A stretch of 8,996 nt of DNA, from NCBI GenBank assembly GCA_009392775.1, contig VFFT01000034.1:1-8996 (forward strand), read 5' to 3'. The position numbers and the translations under genes are program-made. The notes below the pieces were generated by a model. The model ran no database searches. It worked only from the letters and a program-made list of their open reading frames with translations, and had not been told where the DNA came from. This DNA is from SAR202 cluster bacterium. Lineage in GTDB: Bacteria > Chloroflexota > Dehalococcoidia > UBA3495. Position 1 is the first letter of the stretch. The number at the start of each line of letters is the position of its first letter. Positions 5,825 through 8,996 of this stretch are shown here, in pieces.

Positions 5825-5854
5825 TCTGTTCGTACATCATCACGCTTCTTCTCG

Positions 5855-5883
5855 TTGACACCAAATTCCCTCCCGCGTACACT
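5855..5883 (+). promoter_or_regulatory. Sigma70-type promoter of glyA
   Basis: A perfect -35 box TTGACA (5855-5860) is followed after 17 bases by TACACT (5878-5883; 4 of 6 matches). It lies in the 154-base gap between the hypothetical gene and glyA and leaves a leader of about 90 bases. I saw no recognised riboswitch in that leader. Confidence 0.6.
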
Positions 5884-5978
5884 TTCAATAGCTGGGCGAG
5901 AAGTTGTGTCATTTATTTTGATGGGTTTCTGGCAGCTTAGTTTTAATTTCCCCAGAATTGATTTTATTAGGAGAATCT

Positions 5979-7223
5979 ATGTCCTTTTTGATGGATCAGG
6001 ATCCCGAAGTCGCTAAGGCCATCGAGCTAGAAGATCTGAGGCAGCGTGACAGTATAGTTCTGATAGCTTCGGAGAATTATGCGAGTAAAGCCGTACTAGA
6101 AGCACAATCAGGAGTAATGAACAATAAATATGCAGAAGGTTATCCAGGGCGACGGTACTATGGCGGATGTGAAAATGTAGATATAGTCGAAAGATTAGCT
6201 ATAAGCAGGGCCAAGGAACTTTTCGGAGCTGATCATGCAAATGTCCAGGCTCATAGTGGTGCCCAAGCTAATATGGCAGCGTATTTCGCTATCTTAGAAC
6301 CTGGTGACACTGTCATGGGAATGAGGTTAGACCAGGGAGGGCATCTCACTCACGGAGCTTCTGTAAACTTTTCAGGTAATCTTTACAATTTTGTGCCTTA
6401 CGGAGTTGATGAAACTAGTGAGACCATAGACTACGATGAAGTTGAAAAGCTTGCAAAAGAACATAAGCCCAAATTAATTGTCGCTGGATGTAGTGCGTAC
6501 GCCCGTATATTGGATTTTCCTCGGTTCCGAGCAATTGCAGATCTGGTTGGCGCGAAGCTCATGGTAGATATGGCGCATATTTCGGGTTTGATAGCTGGTG
6601 GAGCCCATCCGTCGCCTTTCCCTCATGCTCACGTCGTGACTTCTACTACCCAAAAGACATTGAGAGGTCCACGAGGCGGTCTTATCTTATGCGAGGAAGA
6701 TCTAGGACGTAAGATTGATTATGGTGTATTCCCCTATGCTCAGGGTGGTCCTTTTATGCATGTAATTGCTGCGAAAGCAGTGTGTTTTGGGGAGGCCTTG
6801 ACTCCAGGGTATGCGAATTATGCTTCTCAGATAGTGGCCAATGCCCAGGTTATGGCCCAGGAATTATCCGAGGCAGGATTAAGATTAGTGTCGGGTGGGA
6901 CTGACAATCATTTGATACTAGTAGATTTGACTCCTATGGACATAGACGGACGAGATGCAGAATTGGCCATGGAAAAAGTTGGGATAAGTGCAAATAAGAA
7001 CGCTATACCAAATGATCCCAAGCCTCCTAGGGTAGCCAGCGGTTTACGCTTGGGTACTCCTGCTATCACTAGCCGTGGATTTAAAGAAGAAGACTCTAAA
7101 CAAGTTGCAGACTTGATCGTTCGAGTCCTTACAAATATGGGTGACGAACAGGTTGAAAATACGGTTAGGGAGGAGATAAAAGAACTAACGGCAAGGTTTC
7201 CTGTGCCGGGCTTAGACACGTAA
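5979..7223 (+). CDS. glyA: Serine hydroxymethyltransferase
   Basis: PLP-dependent cytosolic enzyme that interconverts serine plus tetrahydrofolate with glycine plus 5,10-methylene-tetrahydrofolate, the main one-carbon source. The 414-residue length matches bacterial GlyA. Landmarks are SENYAS (31-36), [13 protein letters not shown] (51-63), [10 protein letters not shown] (91-100), [12 protein letters not shown] (122-133), [13 protein letters not shown] (196-208) and the PLP-lysine motif [14 protein letters not shown] (221-234) with Lys226. The residue before that lysine is Gln225, where well-studied enzymes such as E. coli GlyA have histidine, and GCSAYAR (170-176) has cysteine where glycine or alanine is usual. 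ATG at 5979 has AGGAG five bases upstream; a TTG at 5958 in the same frame lacks such a site. The gene is followed two bases later by the rpsF promoter region, so it probably ends its own transcription unit or reads into rpsF. Confidence 0.97.
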   Translation: MSFLMDQDPEVAKAIELEDLRQRDSIVLIASENYASKAVLEAQSGVMNNKYAEGYPGRRYYGGCENVDIVERLAISRAKELFGADHANVQAHSGAQANMAAYFAILEPGDTVMGMRLDQGGHLTHGASVNFSGNLYNFVPYGVDETSETIDYDEVEKLAKEHKPKLIVAGCSAYARILDFPRFRAIADLVGAKLMVDMAHISGLIAGGAHPSPFPHAHVVTSTTQKTLRGPRGGLILCEEDLGRKIDYGVFPYAQGGPFMHVIAAKAVCFGEALTPGYANYASQIVANAQVMAQELSEAGLRLVSGGTDNHLILVDLTPMDIDGRDAELAMEKVGISANKNAIPNDPKPPRVASGLRLGTPAITSRGFKEEDSKQVADLIVRVLTNMGDEQVENTVREEIKELTARFPVPGLDT

Positions 7224-7224
7224 G

Positions 7225-7253
7225 TTGAGAGCATTACCCAGCAATGCTATAAT
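7225..7253 (+). promoter_or_regulatory. Strong extended -10 promoter of the rpsF-ssb-rpsR operon
   Basis: TTGAGA (7225-7230) is followed by a 17-base spacer and a perfect TATAAT (7248-7253), with TGC directly before it (extended -10). The spacer itself is an imperfect hairpin: GCATT (7231-7235) and AATGC (7243-7247) are reverse complements at its two ends. The start of transcription would be about 25 bases before the rpsF start codon, fitting high expression of ribosomal genes. Confidence 0.75.
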
Positions 7254-7285
7254 TCTTTGATTGTAATAATGTATAGGAGTTCCAG

Positions 7286-7915
7286 TTGCGCCACTACGAA
7301 TTAGTCACGATACTGAGTCCAATGCTTAATCAAACCGAGGCTACCGAGGCTTGGGGTCAGATTAAAGATTTCATTACTAACCGAGAGGGAGAGATTGTTA
7401 GAGAGCAATCTTGGGGGACTCGTAGGCTCGCGTATCCCATACGCCAGGGTTCATACAACTTCCTAGAGGGAAATTATTATCTCACTAATTTTTCCACCGA
7501 CACGCCATTTAATATAGAACTGGAAACGTTCTTGCGGTTAGATGAAAGAGTTTTACGTTCTATGGTGATCGCTGGTGATCCACCACCGCCACCTCCTCCG
7601 ACGCCTGAACCCGTTGCATCGGTAGAAACCGAGGAGACTAAGCCCGAGGAGGCCGCTACTGCTGAGCAGCCAGGTACTTCGCCTGGAGAGAATGCCACCG
7701 TAGAAGCGGACCCGACGGCGGTAGAGGATGCTAGTAGTGACACGGTCAGTTCTGAAGAAACGAGTGAGACTGAAGCCGCCGTTGAAGACTCATCCAATGA
7801 GGCCGAGTCAGAGTCGGCCGACAGTGTTGAGGAAGCTCAGACTGAACCAGACGAGTCTTCCAATCCAGGAGTTCCGGCGGAAGAAGAGACCGCAGAAACA
7901 GAAGAGTCGAGTTAG
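7286..7915 (+). CDS. rpsF: 30S ribosomal protein S6 with long acidic C-terminal tail
   Basis: Small-subunit protein bS6, which binds S18 and the central domain of 16S rRNA on the platform. Residues 1-97 form the whole S6 domain: MRHYELVTILSP first strand, the WGTRRLAYPI segment at 43-52, YYLTNFS, and the FLRLDERVLRSMVI helix-strand ending. The usual length is about 95-140 residues; here a run of seven prolines (99-105) leads into a tail to residue 209 that is dominated by Glu, Ser, Ala, Thr and Asp, with one lysine and no arginine, surely disordered. E. coli S6 receives glutamates after translation by RimK; here the acidic tail is genetically encoded. Start is TTG (7286-7288) with AGGAG six bases upstream; no alternative ATG is near. 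First gene of the rpsF-ssb-rpsR operon. Confidence 0.95.
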   Translation: MRHYELVTILSPMLNQTEATEAWGQIKDFITNREGEIVREQSWGTRRLAYPIRQGSYNFLEGNYYLTNFSTDTPFNIELETFLRLDERVLRSMVIAGDPPPPPPPTPEPVASVETEETKPEEAATAEQPGTSPGENATVEADPTAVEDASSDTVSSEETSETEAAVEDSSNEAESESADSVEEAQTEPDESSNPGVPAEEETAETEESS

Positions 7916-7981
7916 TACGCTGTCTTTATAGAGTAAGTTTTTGCTGTAATCTTGTCGGCGACGAAAATTTATGAGGCTGGT

Positions 7982-8398
7982 TTGAATAAGATAATTGTTA
8001 TAGGGAACTTAGGTCGTGATCCTGAAATGCGGTACACCGCCAGCGGTCAAAGTGTCACGTCTTTTAGTATAGCGTCAAATCGACGATATACGACGGCTTC
8101 TGGCGAACAACGTGAAGAGACAGAGTGGTTTAATGTGAACGCATGGGGGCGAAACTCTGAACTCTGTAATCAATATTTGTCGCGAGGCAGGCAAGTTTAC
8201 GTTGAAGGTCGGCTTAGCAGTCGGACTTATGAGGCGAGGGATGGTCAGACTAGGTTCGTAAATGAAATTAATCTAACAGATATTCAATTCCTGGGAGGAG
8301 CTGGAGGGCCTGGTGAAGACCGTGCTCCATTCGCCCAGGAGGGATCGATGGGAGACTCGGCGCCCCCGTTAGATGACGTAGACGATTTACCATTTTAA
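7982..8398 (+). CDS. ssb: Single-stranded DNA-binding protein
   Basis: SSB coats single-stranded DNA in replication, repair and recombination, as a tetramer of OB folds. The N-terminal OB domain is intact: [60 protein letters not shown] and [17 protein letters not shown]. The short Gly/Pro linker ends in DDVDDLPF, the acidic tip that recruits partner proteins. The preferred start is TTG at 7982, giving [11 protein letters not shown] and 138 residues, because GAGG (7973-7976) lies five bases upstream and SSBs usually start just before this strand. A TTG at 7952 would add ten residues but has no convincing ribosome site. It lies between rpsF and rpsR, the standard bacterial order. Confidence 0.95.
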   Translation: MNKIIVIGNLGRDPEMRYTASGQSVTSFSIASNRRYTTASGEQREETEWFNVNAWGRNSELCNQYLSRGRQVYVEGRLSSRTYEARDGQTRFVNEINLTDIQFLGGAGGPGEDRAPFAQEGSMGDSAPPLDDVDDLPF

Positions 8399-8424
8399 CC
8401 CCTTTGGGAGGAGATACCTTTTTT

Positions 8425-8922
8425 ATGACTACACCAGAAGAACAAACAGTTCCAGAAACGCAAGAAGCCCCAGTAGCAGCGGCTCAACCAGAGGCAGCTG
8501 GAGCTCCTTCAAATATAAGTGCACCAAGTAGCGCTCCTCAACCAGCAACGACTGGGCCTGCTCGTGAAGGAGGCCAGAGGCCAGAGGGCGGCGGATTTAG
8601 ACCTTCAGGTCCGCCAAGAGCGGGTGGAGGATTTCGGCCTGGCCCCGGTCAACGACCTGGTGGTGGTCGCCCACGTGGTCGATACGCACCGAGACGGAGA
8701 GTGTGTACTTTTTGTGTTGAACACGCTAAGACCATCGATTATAAAGACGTAGAGAGACTCCGTAGATTTATTTCTGACCGTGCCAAGATAGAGCCGACTA
8801 GGAAAACGGGTGTATGTGCAAAACATCAACGACTGCTTTCTACGGCTATCAAGAGAGCGCGACATATAGCATTGCTTCCATTTGTGCCTAATCCTAGTAT
8901 CGGGATGGGTATGCGGAGATAG
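8425..8922 (+). CDS. rpsR: 30S ribosomal protein S18 (zinc-type) with Arg/Gly/Pro-rich N-terminal extension
   Basis: Small-subunit protein bS18, partner of S6 on the platform. The conserved domain is at residues about 88-155: [63 protein letters not shown]. Cys94, Cys97, Cys131 and His134 form a likely zinc site (the C+ form of S18). S18 is usually about 75-100 residues, so the roughly 90 residues before the domain are extra: first an Ala/Pro/Glu/Gln-rich, mildly acidic stretch (1-44), then a Gly/Pro/Arg-rich stretch (45-92) with twelve arginines and repeated GGGFRP and RPGGG units. Start ATG at 8425 is preceded by GGGAGGAG (8406-8413) at a rather long 11-base spacing. A TTG at 8404 in the same frame overlaps that ribosome site and is unlikely. 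It follows ssb by 26 bases. Confidence 0.95.
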   Translation: MTTPEEQTVPETQEAPVAAAQPEAAGAPSNISAPSSAPQPATTGPAREGGQRPEGGGFRPSGPPRAGGGFRPGPGQRPGGGRPRGRYAPRRRVCTFCVEHAKTIDYKDVERLRRFISDRAKIEPTRKTGVCAKHQRLLSTAIKRARHIALLPFVPNPSIGMGMRR

Positions 8923-8996
8923 AGTGACCTGATCAGCGATTCTGGTACTGGCGTTAATAGCGCAATTTCGTGCTTTCTAATCTGCAAGTCTCTATA

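Noticed and set aside
5958..5978. Earlier TTG start for glyA
   Set aside because: No ribosome site ahead of it, and the AGGAG at 5969-5973 is placed for the ATG at 5979, which gives the usual GlyA N-terminus.
5884..5978. Riboswitch in the glyA leader
   Set aside because: About 95 bases with only scattered short complementary segments (CTGGG and CCCAG); nothing like a glycine or folate-type aptamer core was recognised.
7254..7285. S6:S18-binding autoregulatory leader upstream of rpsF
   Set aside because: The leader after the predicted transcription start is only about 25 bases and holds no hairpin with the expected bulge motif.
7952..7981. Earlier TTG start for ssb adding ten residues
   Set aside because: GAGG at 7973-7976 is well spaced for the TTG at 7982, and SSBs normally begin at the NK(I/V) strand. 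It cannot be fully excluded.
8404..8424. Earlier TTG start for rpsR
   Set aside because: It overlaps the only good Shine-Dalgarno sequence (8406-8413), which would serve the ATG at 8425.
8923..8996. Terminator or further gene after rpsR
   Set aside because: No stem with a T-run and no ribosome site with an open frame; a short GCG...CGC pairing near 8950 is too weak.

Overview
The window looks like ordinary bacterial chromosome: compact gene order, Shine-Dalgarno-led starts, several GTG/TTG starts and moderate G+C. The rpsF-ssb-rpsR cluster with a zinc-type S18, a CPA2 antiporter, paired hotdog hydratase genes and a selenoprotein would fit a free-living, possibly marine bacterium. A Chloroflexota (SAR202/Dehalococcoidia-like) origin is my guess from the style of the proteins; it is not demonstrated.

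Left part (1-1702): a plus-strand CPA2-type Na+/H+ antiporter whose reading frame is open to the window edge, then a small ABM-fold (dimeric alpha/beta barrel) protein preceded by a perfect inverted repeat. Middle part (1705-4822), all minus strand: reading in the direction of transcription, a pair of overlapping hotdog (MaoC-like) hydratase subunits from a good sigma70-type promoter, closed by a 20-bp-stem terminator; then a separate promoter, a SelW-like Rdx selenoprotein, a pentapeptide-repeat protein and a BioD-like P-loop/DRTGG-domain protein.

The most notable item is the selenoprotein at 3556-3855 (minus). It is 99 codons long with an in-frame TGA at codon 19, forming a C-V-P-U redox motif in the context YCVPUGY. 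A hairpin whose apical loop begins 19 nt after the TGA fits the general form of a bacterial SECIS element. A conventional gene caller would miss or split this gene because the TGA reads as stop.

Right part (5039-8996), plus strand: an unrecognised 261-residue protein, glyA (serine hydroxymethyltransferase) with its own promoter, then a strong extended -10 promoter directly behind glyA driving rpsF, ssb and rpsR. In this operon ribosomal protein S6 carries an acidic C-terminal tail of about 110 residues and its binding partner S18 carries an arginine/glycine/proline-rich N-terminal extension of about 90 residues, so the two partner proteins have oppositely charged extensions. The last 74 bases after rpsR show nothing I can call. 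No tRNA, rRNA, CRISPR array, insertion sequence or phage gene was seen.
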